Shown here: positions 52,923-61,779 of the stretch, in pieces
Position numbering within the stretch: the stretch's first letter is position 1
How the letters are laid out: each line of letters starts with the position of its first letter
NCBI RefSeq assembly: GCF_021249345.1
Contig: NZ_CP089588.1
Span: 1,674,001 to 1,738,000, forward strand
Source of the DNA: Halobacterium wangiae
GTDB taxonomy: Archaea; Halobacteriota; Halobacteria; Halobacteriales; Halobacteriaceae
Direction: 5' to 3'
DNA length: 64,000 nucleotides
Notes under the pieces: generated by a model
What the model saw: only the letters and a program-made list of their open reading frames with translations
What the model was told of the DNA's origin: nothing
The model's database searches: none
Position numbers and translations under genes: made by a program

Positions 52923-53387
52923 CTACATCATCTCCTTTCGCTGGGTCATGATGACGCCGCTGGCGAGCATCAGCACCGCGATCGCCACCATCCCGGCGTC
53001 GGCGCCCATCGCGGCGTCCATGCCGCTGCGCATCGAGCCGTCGTTCATCGTCCCGCCGCCCGTCATGCCGCCACCCCAGGCGGTCGCCAGCCACGCCTGG
53101 TTGACCAGCATAAGTACTGCGTAGACGACCATCAGCGGGCCACTGGCTCGCCCGAGGGACGATGCGGCCGGCGTGAGTAACACGGCGCCGTGAACGAGCA
53201 CGACGACGCCGAGCGCGGCCATGAACCACGCACTCCCCGTCATCCCCGTGCCCATCATCCCTGTGCCCGACGTCGCCATCCCCGTCGTCGCCTGGTACAG
53301 GGAGTACCCGCCCGAGACGAGGGCGACGCTCGCGCCGTACAGCCGCATCGTCGAGACGCGTCTCGCGTTCCCCATCTGGTCGTTCAT
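52923..53387 (-). CDS. Small Met/Gly-rich membrane protein
   Basis: A 154-residue protein with four hydrophobic segments (LYGASVALVSGGYSLYQ, AWFMAALGVVVLVHGAVLL, LMVVYAVLMLVNQAWLATAW, AGMVAIAVLMLASGVIM). Between them are many Met and Gly (TGMMGTGMTG, GGGMTGGGTMNDGSMRSGMD), a pattern that could bind copper but is not proof. The ATG at 53387 is 29 bases after a TATA-like TTTCAAG; a GTG at 53393 is the alternative. No known family. Confidence 0.62.
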   Translation of the reverse strand: MNDQMGNARRVSTMRLYGASVALVSGGYSLYQATTGMATSGTGMMGTGMTGSAWFMAALGVVVLVHGAVLLTPAASSLGRASGPLMVVYAVLMLVNQAWLATAWGGGMTGGGTMNDGSMRSGMDAAMGADAGMVAIAVLMLASGVIMTQRKEMM

Positions 53388-53415
53388 CGACACGACGTAC
53401 GCGGCGCACCGACTT

Positions 53416-53428
53416 GAAACCGGGTTTC
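53416..53428 (-). promoter_or_regulatory. GAAACC-G-GGTTTC palindrome over a promoter
   Basis: Perfect 6-base arms. They overlap the TATA-like element of the Met-rich membrane protein gene, so a bound regulator would block it. The first base is 29 upstream of the ATG. Confidence 0.45.
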
Positions 53429-53541
53429 GGCCTCGCTTGCGCCGCTACTGCAGCAGTATCTGGGCGTCACCGATACCCCGCCGCCCTGCCGACCGTCGCT
53501 CACGCTCGGTGAGGGAGGAGCAGCCACCCGGACGAGTAGTT

Positions 53542-53558
53542 ATTTCGGGTGTCGAAAT
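53542..53558 (+). promoter_or_regulatory. ATTTCG-N5-CGAAAT palindrome before the Lrp gene
   Basis: Perfect 6-base arms (53542-53547 and 53553-53558), 83 bases before the Lrp ATG. It fits a site for autoregulation by a dimeric Lrp protein. This is inference from symmetry only. Confidence 0.5.
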
Positions 53559-53640
53559 CGAGAGCAGAGGGCGATTCGGGGGTCGCGTGTGACGATTCGA
53601 CCGATAACTACACCTCCCCGGGGAGCGAACCCGTTGCCAT

Positions 53641-54174
53641 ATGGCTCCCCAGGCGACCACCAGCGACGAGTGGGTCGACAACGAGAAGGTCAAGCGAATT
53701 CTCAAAGAGCACCTCGACGAGACCGACTACCGCATCTACAAGGCGCTCAACGAGGACGGCCGGATGTCCGACACCGAAATCGGTGAACGCGTCGGGTTGT
53801 CGCGGACGGCCGCGCGACGGCGCCGGAAGAAACTGCAGGACGAGGGACTCGTCGACATCATCGGCGTCCTCGTCATGCAGGAGGCCGAACTCGCGTACGC
53901 CGACGTCTTCGTCACACTCGACTCGAGCGTCGTCGTCGAGGAACTGGACGCGTTCGTCGAGGAGGTCAAAGACGAGGAACTCATCTACGAGATCGAGGAG
54001 TACATGGGGAAGTACGACCTGCTCCTGCGGGTGTGGCACGCGTCGCTCTCGGACGTGAAGACGTACCTCCGGTCGAAGCTCCAGGACCACGAGGCGGTCG
54101 ACAGCTACGAGACGATTCCGGTGACGAAGACCCACAAGGCCTGGCACAAGACGTTCTCGAACGGCACTGACTGA
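53641..54174 (+). CDS. lrp: Lrp/AsnC family transcriptional regulator
   Basis: A 177-residue regulator. The N-terminal helix-turn-helix is YRIYKALNEDGRMSDTEIGE with RVGLSRTAARRRRKKLQDEG. The RAM ligand domain follows (IIGVLVMQEAELAYADVFVT, YDLLLRVWHASLSDVKTYL). These proteins sense amino acids. It is transcribed towards the cupin gene that ends the hydantoinase group and may control that group, but no direct evidence shows this. Confidence 0.9.
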   Translation: MAPQATTSDEWVDNEKVKRILKEHLDETDYRIYKALNEDGRMSDTEIGERVGLSRTAARRRRKKLQDEGLVDIIGVLVMQEAELAYADVFVTLDSSVVVEELDAFVEEVKDEELIYEIEEYMGKYDLLLRVWHASLSDVKTYLRSKLQDHEAVDSYETIPVTKTHKAWHKTFSNGTD

Positions 54175-54207
54175 CTGCCCCGTAGACGGCCGAGGCCCCG
54201 CGTGGGC

Positions 54208-54546
54208 CTACAACCCGCCGATGGCGGTGTAGACGAGCCTCGTAGGCGTCTCCGTCTCGTTGACGCTGTAGTGCTCGACGCCCGCCGGTATGACCGACAG
54301 CGTGCCGGCGGAGACGGTGTACTCGTTGTCCGGCGTGACGAGCGTCACCTCGCCGTCGAGGATCACCGAGAGTTCGTCGCCCTCGTGGCTCGTCCACCCC
54401 TCCTCCGGCACGCGTTCTCCCGGCTGGATGACGTACGAACCGGCTTCGGACTCGGGGTCTTCGGACTCGAACAGCGTGAGTGGACTCCCAGTGCTCTCCG
54501 CCCAGACGTCGTCCAGAACGGTGAGCTCGACACCCTCGTCGCTCAC
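54208..54546 (-). CDS. Cupin-domain protein
   Basis: A 112-residue single cupin. The motif blocks are GWTSHEGDELSVILDGEVTL (with the metal-type His/Glu) and VSAGTLSVIPAGVEHYSVNE (with the second His). Its ATG lies inside the last bases of hyuB (54543-54546 overlap), so it is in the same operon. It could be an isomerase or binding protein for the product of the hydantoinase pair. Confidence 0.85.
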   Translation of the reverse strand: MSDEGVELTVLDDVWAESTGSPLTLFESEDPESEAGSYVIQPGERVPEEGWTSHEGDELSVILDGEVTLVTPDNEYTVSAGTLSVIPAGVEHYSVNETETPTRLVYTAIGGL

Positions 54547-56354
54547 TGGCCTCCACCTCCGCTCTGGCTACCGTCGTCAGCGTGAGCGTCGTCGCCCCCG
54601 GTCGCCCGATGTTCCGCGGTCGCGGCTTCGTCCACTTCGCCGTCCTCGGTGAGCACCACACCGTAGACCGCTCGTGCAGTCTCCCGCGTGACGTAGTCGT
54701 CGTGGTAGTCCTCGCGGACGCGCTCCGGGTCGCGGTCGTGGGGGTCTCCCCAGCCGCCGCCCGAACTGGTCACGAGCCGTGCCACGTCGCCGGGGTCCAG
54801 TTCGTGGTTCGTGAGGTTGCTGTGCCGTTCGACGCTGCCGTCCCCGTCTCGGACGATCTCGATGTGGTTCCCGTCGCCGTCCTGGCCGCCCTCGACGCCC
54901 CACGGTGGGAACTTCGACCGACCGAACCCGGCAGTGATGAAGCCGCCCGAGTCGTTGTACATCCGGTAGTCCTGGACGAGTCCGGTGCCGCCGCGGTACT
55001 CACCGTGGCCGGCCTCCTGTGGCGTGTCGAGTTCGAAGGCGTCGAACAGCAGGGGGAACCGCGTCTCCATCACCTCCACGGGCATCTCGAGGGTGTCGCC
55101 GTCGCCCGAGCAGACGAGGACGTCCGCGCCGTCCTTCCCGGGACTCCCACCCCACCCGCCGGGCTGCGGTTCGACGACGAGGAAGTCCTCGTCGTTGCGG
55201 TCGTCGTAGCCGCCGACGATTGTCGCACAGACGCTGAGGAAGTGGCCCGCCGACAGTCGCTCCGGGAGGTGTGGCGCCAGCGCCTTCCACGGGAGGTCGG
55301 CGGCCATCGCCGACCCCTCCCAGTCGGTGCCGATGGGTGCGGGTTTCGTCGCGTTCAGCACCGTCCCTTCTGGGATGGTGACCTCGAGCGGCCGGAAGAA
55401 CCCCTCGTTGGTGTCCGCGTGGGGGAGTGTGATGGCCTGGAAGAACGCCCGGATGTCGGAGACGGAGGCAGCGTACGGCGCGTTGATGGGGCCCTCGGTC
55501 TCTGGGTCGGTCCCCGTGTAGTCGAGTTCGACGGACTCCTCGCGGATGGTGACCTCCACCTCCACGTGGACCGGGTCGTCCGTGATGCCGTCGTCGTCGA
55601 GGTAGTCCTCGGCGGTGTACGTCCCGTTCGGCAGGTCCCGTATCTCCTCCCGGACGAGGCGCTCGCCGGCGTCGAAGTCGTCGGCGACGGCCTGCTCGAC
55701 GGTGTCGACGCCGTAGCGCTCGAACACTTCGACGACGCGCTCGGCACCGACCTCCATGGAGGACTTCTGTGCCTGCATGTCGCCGCGAGTGACCGCCGGC
55801 ATGCGCGTGTTCGCGATGACGATGTCGAAGACGGCGTCGTTGCGCTCGCCGCCCTCGTACAGTTTCACCATCGGGTACTGGATGCCCTCCTGGAACACGC
55901 TGGTCGCGTCGGTCGTCCACGACCCCGGGTCCTTCCCGCCGACGTCGGTCCAGTGGGCCTTCGACGCGGTGAACCCGACGAGTTCGTCGTCGACGAAGAT
56001 GGGTGCGACCATCGCGACGTCGTTGAGGTGGGTGCCGCCGTGGTAGTCGTTGAGCACGACGACGTCGCCGGGTTCGAACGTCTCTCTCCCGAACTTCTCG
56101 ACCACGTCGGCGACGCAGAACTTCAGCGTGCCGAGGAAGCCGGGGACGCCGTTGGCCTGCGCGATGACGTTCGCCTCGGCGTCCGTGACGCCGCAGGCGT
56201 AGTCGAGTGTCTCGTAGATGACGCTCGACTTGGCGGTGCGGCCGAGGTTGAGGAACATCTCCTCGGCGGCGCTCTGCAGTGCGTTCGTGACGACTTCCCG
56301 CGTGAACGGGTCGACGCCGTCGGTCTCGTCGTCGGTGTGTGCGTTCGCTCTCAT
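54543..56354 (-). CDS. hyuB: Hydantoinase B / oxoprolinase family protein
   Basis: A 603-residue subunit partnering HyuA. It shows VTNALQSAAEEMFLNLGRTA near the start, ADVVEKFGRETFEPGDVVVL then NDYHGGTHLNDVAMVAP, and the C-terminal GGWGDPHDRDPERVREDYHD. Together with HyuA these enzymes open hydantoins or 5-oxoproline with ATP. The acidic C-terminal tail (DDAHADDGSQSGGGGQ) is a haloarchaeal addition. It starts three bases after hyuA. Confidence 0.92.
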   Translation of the reverse strand: MRANAHTDDETDGVDPFTREVVTNALQSAAEEMFLNLGRTAKSSVIYETLDYACGVTDAEANVIAQANGVPGFLGTLKFCVADVVEKFGRETFEPGDVVVLNDYHGGTHLNDVAMVAPIFVDDELVGFTASKAHWTDVGGKDPGSWTTDATSVFQEGIQYPMVKLYEGGERNDAVFDIVIANTRMPAVTRGDMQAQKSSMEVGAERVVEVFERYGVDTVEQAVADDFDAGERLVREEIRDLPNGTYTAEDYLDDDGITDDPVHVEVEVTIREESVELDYTGTDPETEGPINAPYAASVSDIRAFFQAITLPHADTNEGFFRPLEVTIPEGTVLNATKPAPIGTDWEGSAMAADLPWKALAPHLPERLSAGHFLSVCATIVGGYDDRNDEDFLVVEPQPGGWGGSPGKDGADVLVCSGDGDTLEMPVEVMETRFPLLFDAFELDTPQEAGHGEYRGGTGLVQDYRMYNDSGGFITAGFGRSKFPPWGVEGGQDGDGNHIEIVRDGDGSVERHSNLTNHELDPGDVARLVTSSGGGWGDPHDRDPERVREDYHDDYVTRETARAVYGVVLTEDGEVDEAATAEHRATGGDDAHADDGSQSGGGGQ

Positions 56355-56357
56355 TGG

Positions 56358-58403
56358 TCAGGAGATGTGGAGGTTGCCGAGCACGTCGACGTCCACCGTC
56401 TGTCCGGGGTGGACGAGCGTCGTGCAGGCCGGTTCCTCGACGACCGCGGGCCCCTCGATGGGTTCGGTCGTCGGGAGTGCGCCGCGTTCGTAGACGCGGG
56501 TGTCGTGGACGCCCTCGGCGCCGAAGTCGACCTCGCGGGTCTCCTTCACGGCGGCCGCGACGTCGCCGTCCCGCTCGACGACGTCCAAGTCGGGTTCCGG
56601 CATCGGCGCCGACGCCGTCAGGCGGAGGTTCACGACCTCCACGGGGTCGTCCATGCGGAAGTTGTACGCCCGCTCGTGGCGCTCGTGGAAGCGCTCGATG
56701 GTCGCCGCGACGGCGGCGCCGTCGACGTCGCCGTGCGGGCCGGGCGTGTTCACGGTGTGCTCCTGGCCCGCGTACCGGAGGTCGACGCTGCGTTCGAGGA
56801 CGATGTCCTCGTCGGCGACGTCCTCGCCAGCGTAGGCGTCGTACGCCTCTCGCTCCATCTCCGCGAAGATGGCCGCGACGTCGGGGGCGGCCGTCCCGTC
56901 GAAGTCGGTGACGTGCGTCCGCGCGAAGTCCTTCCGGAGGTCGGTGAGCAACATTCCCCACGCGGAGAACTGGCCCGGCGCCCGCGGGACCACCGTCTCC
57001 TTCACGCCGAGTTCCCGCCCTAGCGTCGCCGCGTGCAGCGGTCCCGCGCCGCCACTGGCCACCATCACGAAGTCCCGGGGGTCGTGGCCGCGCCGGATGC
57101 TCACCTGCTTGAGCGCGTTCGCCATGTTCGAGTTCACAACCTGGAGGACGCCGTGGGCGGCCTCGCGTACGCTCGTGCCGAACTCGTCGGCCAGTGGTTC
57201 GAGCGCGCTGCGGGCCGCCTCGGTGTCGAGCCTCATCTCACCGCCGAGGAAGTAGTCGGGGTTGAGTCGGCCGGTGAGCAGGTCGGCGTCAGTGACCGTC
57301 GGTTCGGTGCCGCCCCGCCCGTAGCACGCCGGTCCCGGTGCGGCACCGGCGCTCTTCGGGCCGACGTTAATGGAGCCACCCTTGTCGACCCACGCGATGG
57401 AGCCCCCGCCGGCGCCGATTTCGACGATGTCGACGACGGGGATCTTCAGGGGGTACCCCTCCTCGTTGGCCGAGGACTCGAGCCAGTAGTCCGTGTCGAT
57501 GGTGACCTCCCCGTCCTGGACGAGGGAGGTCTTCGCAGTGGTGCCGCCCATGTCGAAACTGACGACGTCCGGTTCGTCGATCCGTTCGCCGACGCGGGCC
57601 GCGCCGTAGACGCCGCCGACCGGCCCGCTCTCCACCATCTCGACGGGTCTGCGCCGCGCCTGTGCGAAACTCGCAGTTCCGGCGTTGGACTTCATCGCGT
57701 ACGTGTTCCCCACGAAGGACTGGTCGGTGAGGCGTCCCTCCAGGGTGTCGAGGTACTCGTCGGCGATGGGGCGGACGTAGGAGTTCAGGACCGCGGTGTT
57801 GGTGCGTTCGTACTCGCGGTACTCCTTGGTGAGTTCGTGGGAGAGCGTGACGTACGCGTCCGGGTGGACGTCCGCGATGAGCTCACGGGTCCGGCGCTCG
57901 TGCTCGGGGTTCTGGTAGCTGTGGAGGTAGCTCACCGCGATGGTGTCGAGGCCCTCCTCCCGCAGTTCCCTGGCGGCTGCTCGCACAGCTTCCTCGTCGA
58001 GCGGGTCGAGGACCGCGCCGGTCTGGTCTACTCGTTCGGGTATCTCCCGGCGGTGTCGCCGGGGGACGAACGGTTCGGGTTTCTGGTACTGGTAGTTGTA
58101 CATGTCCGGGCGGTTCGCACGCGTGATGTCCAGGACGTCACGGAACCCCTCCGTGGTGAGCAGTGCGGTGTCCTCGCCCTCTCGCTCCGTGATGGCGTTG
58201 ATGACGACGGTGGTTCCGTGGACGAACTGGTCCAGTGTCCCGGGGGCAAGTTCGCTCTTCGCGAGCGCGTCGACGACGCCGTCCGCGAAGTTCGAGGGCG
58301 TCGTCGACGCCTTCTCGAGAGAGAGCGCCCCGTCCTCGACGGCGACGAGGTCTGTGAACGTCCCCCCGATGTCGACCGCGACCCGGGTGGTATTCTCTGC
58401 CAT
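56358..58403 (-). CDS. hyuA: Hydantoinase A / oxoprolinase family protein
   Basis: A 681-residue ATP-dependent subunit. The actin-like ATP fold begins VAVDIGGTFTDLVAVEDGAL. Further blocks are QFVHGTTVVINAITEREGED, VVSFDMGGTTAKTSLVQDGE and GAGGGSIAWVDKGGSINVGP. VASGGAGPLHAATLGRELG lies near the C-terminus. The start MAENTTRVAVDIG is favoured because a TATA-like AATAAACTTATT lies about 29 bases upstream. First gene of hyuA-hyuB-cupin. The ABC transporter upstream is read the same way. Confidence 0.93.
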   Translation of the reverse strand: MAENTTRVAVDIGGTFTDLVAVEDGALSLEKASTTPSNFADGVVDALAKSELAPGTLDQFVHGTTVVINAITEREGEDTALLTTEGFRDVLDITRANRPDMYNYQYQKPEPFVPRRHRREIPERVDQTGAVLDPLDEEAVRAAARELREEGLDTIAVSYLHSYQNPEHERRTRELIADVHPDAYVTLSHELTKEYREYERTNTAVLNSYVRPIADEYLDTLEGRLTDQSFVGNTYAMKSNAGTASFAQARRRPVEMVESGPVGGVYGAARVGERIDEPDVVSFDMGGTTAKTSLVQDGEVTIDTDYWLESSANEEGYPLKIPVVDIVEIGAGGGSIAWVDKGGSINVGPKSAGAAPGPACYGRGGTEPTVTDADLLTGRLNPDYFLGGEMRLDTEAARSALEPLADEFGTSVREAAHGVLQVVNSNMANALKQVSIRRGHDPRDFVMVASGGAGPLHAATLGRELGVKETVVPRAPGQFSAWGMLLTDLRKDFARTHVTDFDGTAAPDVAAIFAEMEREAYDAYAGEDVADEDIVLERSVDLRYAGQEHTVNTPGPHGDVDGAAVAATIERFHERHERAYNFRMDDPVEVVNLRLTASAPMPEPDLDVVERDGDVAAAVKETREVDFGAEGVHDTRVYERGALPTTEPIEGPAVVEEPACTTLVHPGQTVDVDVLGNLHIS

Positions 58404-58427
58404 AGATGGTACCAAAACGCCACTCCT

Positions 58428-58439
58428 AATAAACTTATT
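58428..58439 (-). promoter_or_regulatory. TATA element of the hyuA operon
   Basis: AATAA-AC-TTATT, a near-symmetric AT-rich box centred about 30 bases before the hyuA ATG, predicting a leaderless or nearly leaderless message separate from the ABC transporter genes upstream. Confidence 0.65.
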
Positions 58440-58480
58440 GTGGTGGAATTCTCACTATAGTCGAACGAAACGCACGGCTA

Positions 58481-58498
58481 TTGAAACATTTTGTTCAA
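58481..58498 (-). promoter_or_regulatory. TTGAA-N8-TTCAA operator candidate
   Basis: The 18-base stretch from 58481 to 58498 lies about 45 bases upstream of the hyuA TATA, where an activator of archaeal promoters would bind. The arms are perfect over five bases. Confidence 0.4.
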
Positions 58499-58604
58499 AC
58501 AGTCCGAGTTCGGTGCGAATGGAGGTCGGTGGGCGGGGCGCGGACGACTGGCGTGGCGGCGGGGATGACAGACACTGGTGCCACCACGCGATCCCTCGAG
58601 TGAC

Positions 58605-59744
58605 TTACTTCCCGCTCCCGCGCCGTTCGGCGAAGGAGACGCCGTCGGGCAACGCTGCGATCACCTCCTCGCGCTTCTCCCCCGGGTCGTGGAGACACCG
58701 CGTCAGGTGGCCGGGCTCCACCTCGACCAGCTCGGGCTCCACGACGTCACAGGCCTCGAACCGCCGATGACACCGCGGATTGAACGGACAGCCACTCGGC
58801 GGATTCTGCGGGTCCGGCGTCTCCCCCTGGACCTCCACGGCCGTCGGCTTCAGCTCCCGTTCGTGGCTCTCGACGACCGGAATCGCGGAGAGCAACTGCT
58901 CCGTGTACGGGTTCAATGGGTTCTCGAACAGCACCTCGCTGTCGGCCACCTCCATGAAGTTCCCGAGGTACATCACGCCGATGCGGTCCGCGACGTTCTT
59001 TACGAGGCTGAGGTCGTGGCTGATGAGCAGGTACGTCAGCCCCAGTTCGTCCTGCAGGTCGTCGAGCAGCGAGATGACCTTCGCCTGCACGCTCACGTCG
59101 AGCGCGCTCGTCGGCTCGTCGAGCACGACGAACTTCGGTTCGACAGCGAGCGCGCGAGCGATGGCGACCCGCTGCTTCTGGCCGCCCGAGAGCGCGCTCG
59201 GGTAGCGGTGCCGGAACTCCACCGGGAGGTCGACCTTCCGGAGGAGTTCCGCGACCCGGTCGCGGCGCTCGGCCTTCGTGCCGACCCCGTGGACGTCCAG
59301 CGGCTCTTTCACGATGTTCCCGATGCGCCGTCGGGGGTTCAGCGACGACGACGGGTCCTGGTAGACCACCTGGACGTCCCGCCGGAGGCGCCGTAGCGCC
59401 TTGCCCTCCAGGTCGGTCACGTCCCGGCCGTCGAAGGTCACCGTCCCGCTCGTCGCGCCGTACAGGCGCGCGACGGTCTTCCCGAGCGTCGTCTTCCCGC
59501 AGCCGGACTCCCCGACGACGGCGAACGTCTCGCCCGGGAAGACGTCGAAGCTCACGCCGTCGACGGCCTTCACGTGCGACGTCGACCGCCTGAGAACCCC
59601 CTCGCTGACGGGGTAGTACTTCCGCAGGTCCCGGACCGAGACGAGCGGGTCGGCCGCCGATTCGTCGGCACGGTGGACCGCGCCACGGGCGGCCGTCGTC
59701 GCGTCGCTGTCCCCCTCGGTCTTGTCTGGCGTTTCGGCGCTCAT
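58605..59744 (-). CDS. Peptide-type ABC transporter, ATP-binding protein (DppF/OppF-like)
   Basis: A 379-residue ATPase. Walker A is GESGCGKTTLGK, the signature is LSGGQKQRVAIARAL and Walker B is FVVLDEPTSALDVS. The C-terminal oligopeptide extension carries CPFNPRC and a further Cys in ACDVVEPE, the Cys cluster of the DppD/DppF family. Last gene of the transporter group; it overlaps the DppD-like gene by four bases. Substrate is probably a peptide or the hydantoin-type compound used by hyuAB. Confidence 0.92.
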   Translation of the reverse strand: MSAETPDKTEGDSDATTAARGAVHRADESAADPLVSVRDLRKYYPVSEGVLRRSTSHVKAVDGVSFDVFPGETFAVVGESGCGKTTLGKTVARLYGATSGTVTFDGRDVTDLEGKALRRLRRDVQVVYQDPSSSLNPRRRIGNIVKEPLDVHGVGTKAERRDRVAELLRKVDLPVEFRHRYPSALSGGQKQRVAIARALAVEPKFVVLDEPTSALDVSVQAKVISLLDDLQDELGLTYLLISHDLSLVKNVADRIGVMYLGNFMEVADSEVLFENPLNPYTEQLLSAIPVVESHERELKPTAVEVQGETPDPQNPPSGCPFNPRCHRRFEACDVVEPELVEVEPGHLTRCLHDPGEKREEVIAALPDGVSFAERRGSGK

Positions 59745-60865
59745 TGGTTCCCTCCCGGGCCGGCCTCCGCCGGCACCGTATCGTCGTCACCGCCGTCGTC
59801 GTGGTACGTCGCCTCGTCGGACGCGATCGCCGCGGCCGTCTCGAAGTCCATCCCGTCCTCGTAGAGGTGGCAGGCGACCGTCCGGCCGTCGCCGATCTCG
59901 TAGTCCTCGACCGGCTCGACGTCACAGGTCCCTGCCATCGCCGCCGGACACCGGGGGTGGAACCGACAGCCCGAGGGCGGGTCCGTGTAGTCCGGAATCT
60001 GGCCGTCGATGCCGGTGCCGTCGAAGCCAGTGAGCTTCGGGATGCTGTCGAGCAGTCCGCGCGTGTACGGGTGGAGCGGCGCGTCGAAGATCTCCTCCGT
60101 GCGGCCGACCTCCACGATCTCGCCGGCGTACATGATGCAGATGCGGTCGGCAATCTCCCGGGCGACCCCGAGGTTGTGCGTGATGTACAGCATCGAGAGG
60201 TTCCGCTCCTCGACGCGCTCGCGGAGCAGGTCCAGGATCTGGTTCTGGACGGTGACGTCGAGGGCCGTCGTCGGTTCGTCCGCGATGAGGAACTTGGGGT
60301 CGTTGATGAGCGCCATCGCGACGATGACGCGCTGGCGCATCCCGCCCGACAGCTCCACGGGATAGCGGTCGAGGGTCCCCTCGGGGTCGGGGATCCGCAT
60401 GCGCTCGAGCAGCTCGGCGCTCCGCTCGCGGATCTCCCCGCGGTTGTCGCGGCGGCCCAGCAGGTTCTTCAGAACGTCCCACCAGGACGCCTCCTTCCCG
60501 CCGCTGTACGTGGCCACGTCGGCCATCATCGAGCCGACGGGGTACACCGGGGAGAGGTACGTCATCGGGTCCTGGAAGATCATGCTCATCTCCTCGCCCT
60601 TCACGCGCTCGTGAGCCTCGGCGTCCGCGAGCAGGTCGGTCCCCCTGTAGCGTATCTCCCCGGCCGTGATGTCGCCGGGTGGCCGGGGGAGCGTCCCCAT
60701 GATGGAGCGGGCGGTCACCGACTTCCCACACCCCGTCTCGCCGACGAGTGCGACCGTCTCGCCCTCGCCGACCGTGAGGTCGACGCCGTTCAGGACGTGG
60801 TGGCGTCCCTCGTACGTGTCGAAGGACACCGTGAGGTCGTCGACGTCGAGGATGGGCCCCGACAT
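59741..60865 (-). CDS. Peptide-type ABC transporter, ATP-binding protein (DppD/OppD-like)
   Basis: A 374-residue ATPase. Walker A is GETGCGKSVTARSI, the signature is LSGGMRQRVIVAMAL and Walker B is FLIADEPTTALDVT. The C-terminal extension has CRFHPRCPAAMAGTCDVEP, again the Cys cluster of this family. The ATG at 60865 overlaps the stop of the permease gene (TGATG). A GTG three bases earlier is the other possible start. Confidence 0.92.
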   Translation of the reverse strand: MSGPILDVDDLTVSFDTYEGRHHVLNGVDLTVGEGETVALVGETGCGKSVTARSIMGTLPRPPGDITAGEIRYRGTDLLADAEAHERVKGEEMSMIFQDPMTYLSPVYPVGSMMADVATYSGGKEASWWDVLKNLLGRRDNRGEIRERSAELLERMRIPDPEGTLDRYPVELSGGMRQRVIVAMALINDPKFLIADEPTTALDVTVQNQILDLLRERVEERNLSMLYITHNLGVAREIADRICIMYAGEIVEVGRTEEIFDAPLHPYTRGLLDSIPKLTGFDGTGIDGQIPDYTDPPSGCRFHPRCPAAMAGTCDVEPVEDYEIGDGRTVACHLYEDGMDFETAAAIASDEATYHDDGGDDDTVPAEAGPGGNQ

Positions 60866-61779
60866 CACTGCACCTCCACGTCGAACATGTCCCGGAGGCC
60901 GTCACCGAGGAAGTTGAACCCGAGCACGATGAGGAAGATGGCGAGCCCCGGGAACGTCGAGTACCACCACTGGCCGGGCATGTAGTCCCGTCCCTGGCTG
61001 ACCATCGTCCCCCACTCTGGCGTCGGTGGCTGTGCCCCCAGACCGAGGAACCCGAGCGCGGACGCCACGAGGATGGCGTACCCCATGTCGAGGCTCATCT
61101 TCACCGTGATGGGGGCGAGCACGTTCGGGAGGATGTCCCGGAAGATGGTGCGCGCCGACGTCGCCCCGATGCCGCGGCTGGCCTCCACGTACGTCTCCTT
61201 CTTCACCGACAGCACCTCGCCGTACGTGAGGCGGGCGTACCACGGCCACCAGACGGCGGCGATGGCGAGCATCGAGTTCGTCAGACTGGCCTCCAGGGCG
61301 ACGCTTACCGAGAGGGCGAGCACGAGTGGTGGCACCGACAGGAACACGTCGGTCACCCGCATCAGCGTCATACCGATGCCCCCGCCGAGGTAGCCGGCGA
61401 CGAGTCCCACTGGGACGCCGATGGAGACGGCTGCTGCGAGCACGACCACCCCGATCTTCAGCGACAGTCGGGCGCCGAAGAGGACGCGGCTGAAGATGTC
61501 CCGGCCGGCCTGGTCAGTGCCGAAGAGGTGTTCGGCACTCGGGGACTCGAACTTCTGGTCGAAGTGGACCGCAGGCTCGCCGCCGTAGCCGGCGTCGTAC
61601 GGGAACGGCGCTATCCAGGGCGCGAACACGGCGATGAAGACGAACGCCAGGATGAGGCCGAGTCCGAGGACGGACATCGGGTTCTGGCGGAAGCGGTACA
61701 CGATCCGGTCGAGGTCGCCCAACCGGCGCTCGAACGTACTCTGGGTCGCCTCGCTGGACGTGGTTTCTGTATCACTCAT
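60865..61779 (-). CDS. Peptide-type ABC transporter permease (DppC-like)
   Basis: A 304-residue inner-membrane permease. Six hydrophobic segments include VLGLGLILAFVFIAVFAPWI at the N-terminus. HLFGTDQAGRDIFSRVLFGA and the EAA-like loop YVEASRGIGATSARTIFRDI (with the G that contacts the ATPase) are typical DppC features. GDGLRDMFDVEVQ ends the protein. The start overlaps the DppB-like stop by four bases. Confidence 0.92.
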   Translation of the reverse strand: MSDTETTSSEATQSTFERRLGDLDRIVYRFRQNPMSVLGLGLILAFVFIAVFAPWIAPFPYDAGYGGEPAVHFDQKFESPSAEHLFGTDQAGRDIFSRVLFGARLSLKIGVVVLAAAVSIGVPVGLVAGYLGGGIGMTLMRVTDVFLSVPPLVLALSVSVALEASLTNSMLAIAAVWWPWYARLTYGEVLSVKKETYVEASRGIGATSARTIFRDILPNVLAPITVKMSLDMGYAILVASALGFLGLGAQPPTPEWGTMVSQGRDYMPGQWWYSTFPGLAIFLIVLGFNFLGDGLRDMFDVEVQ

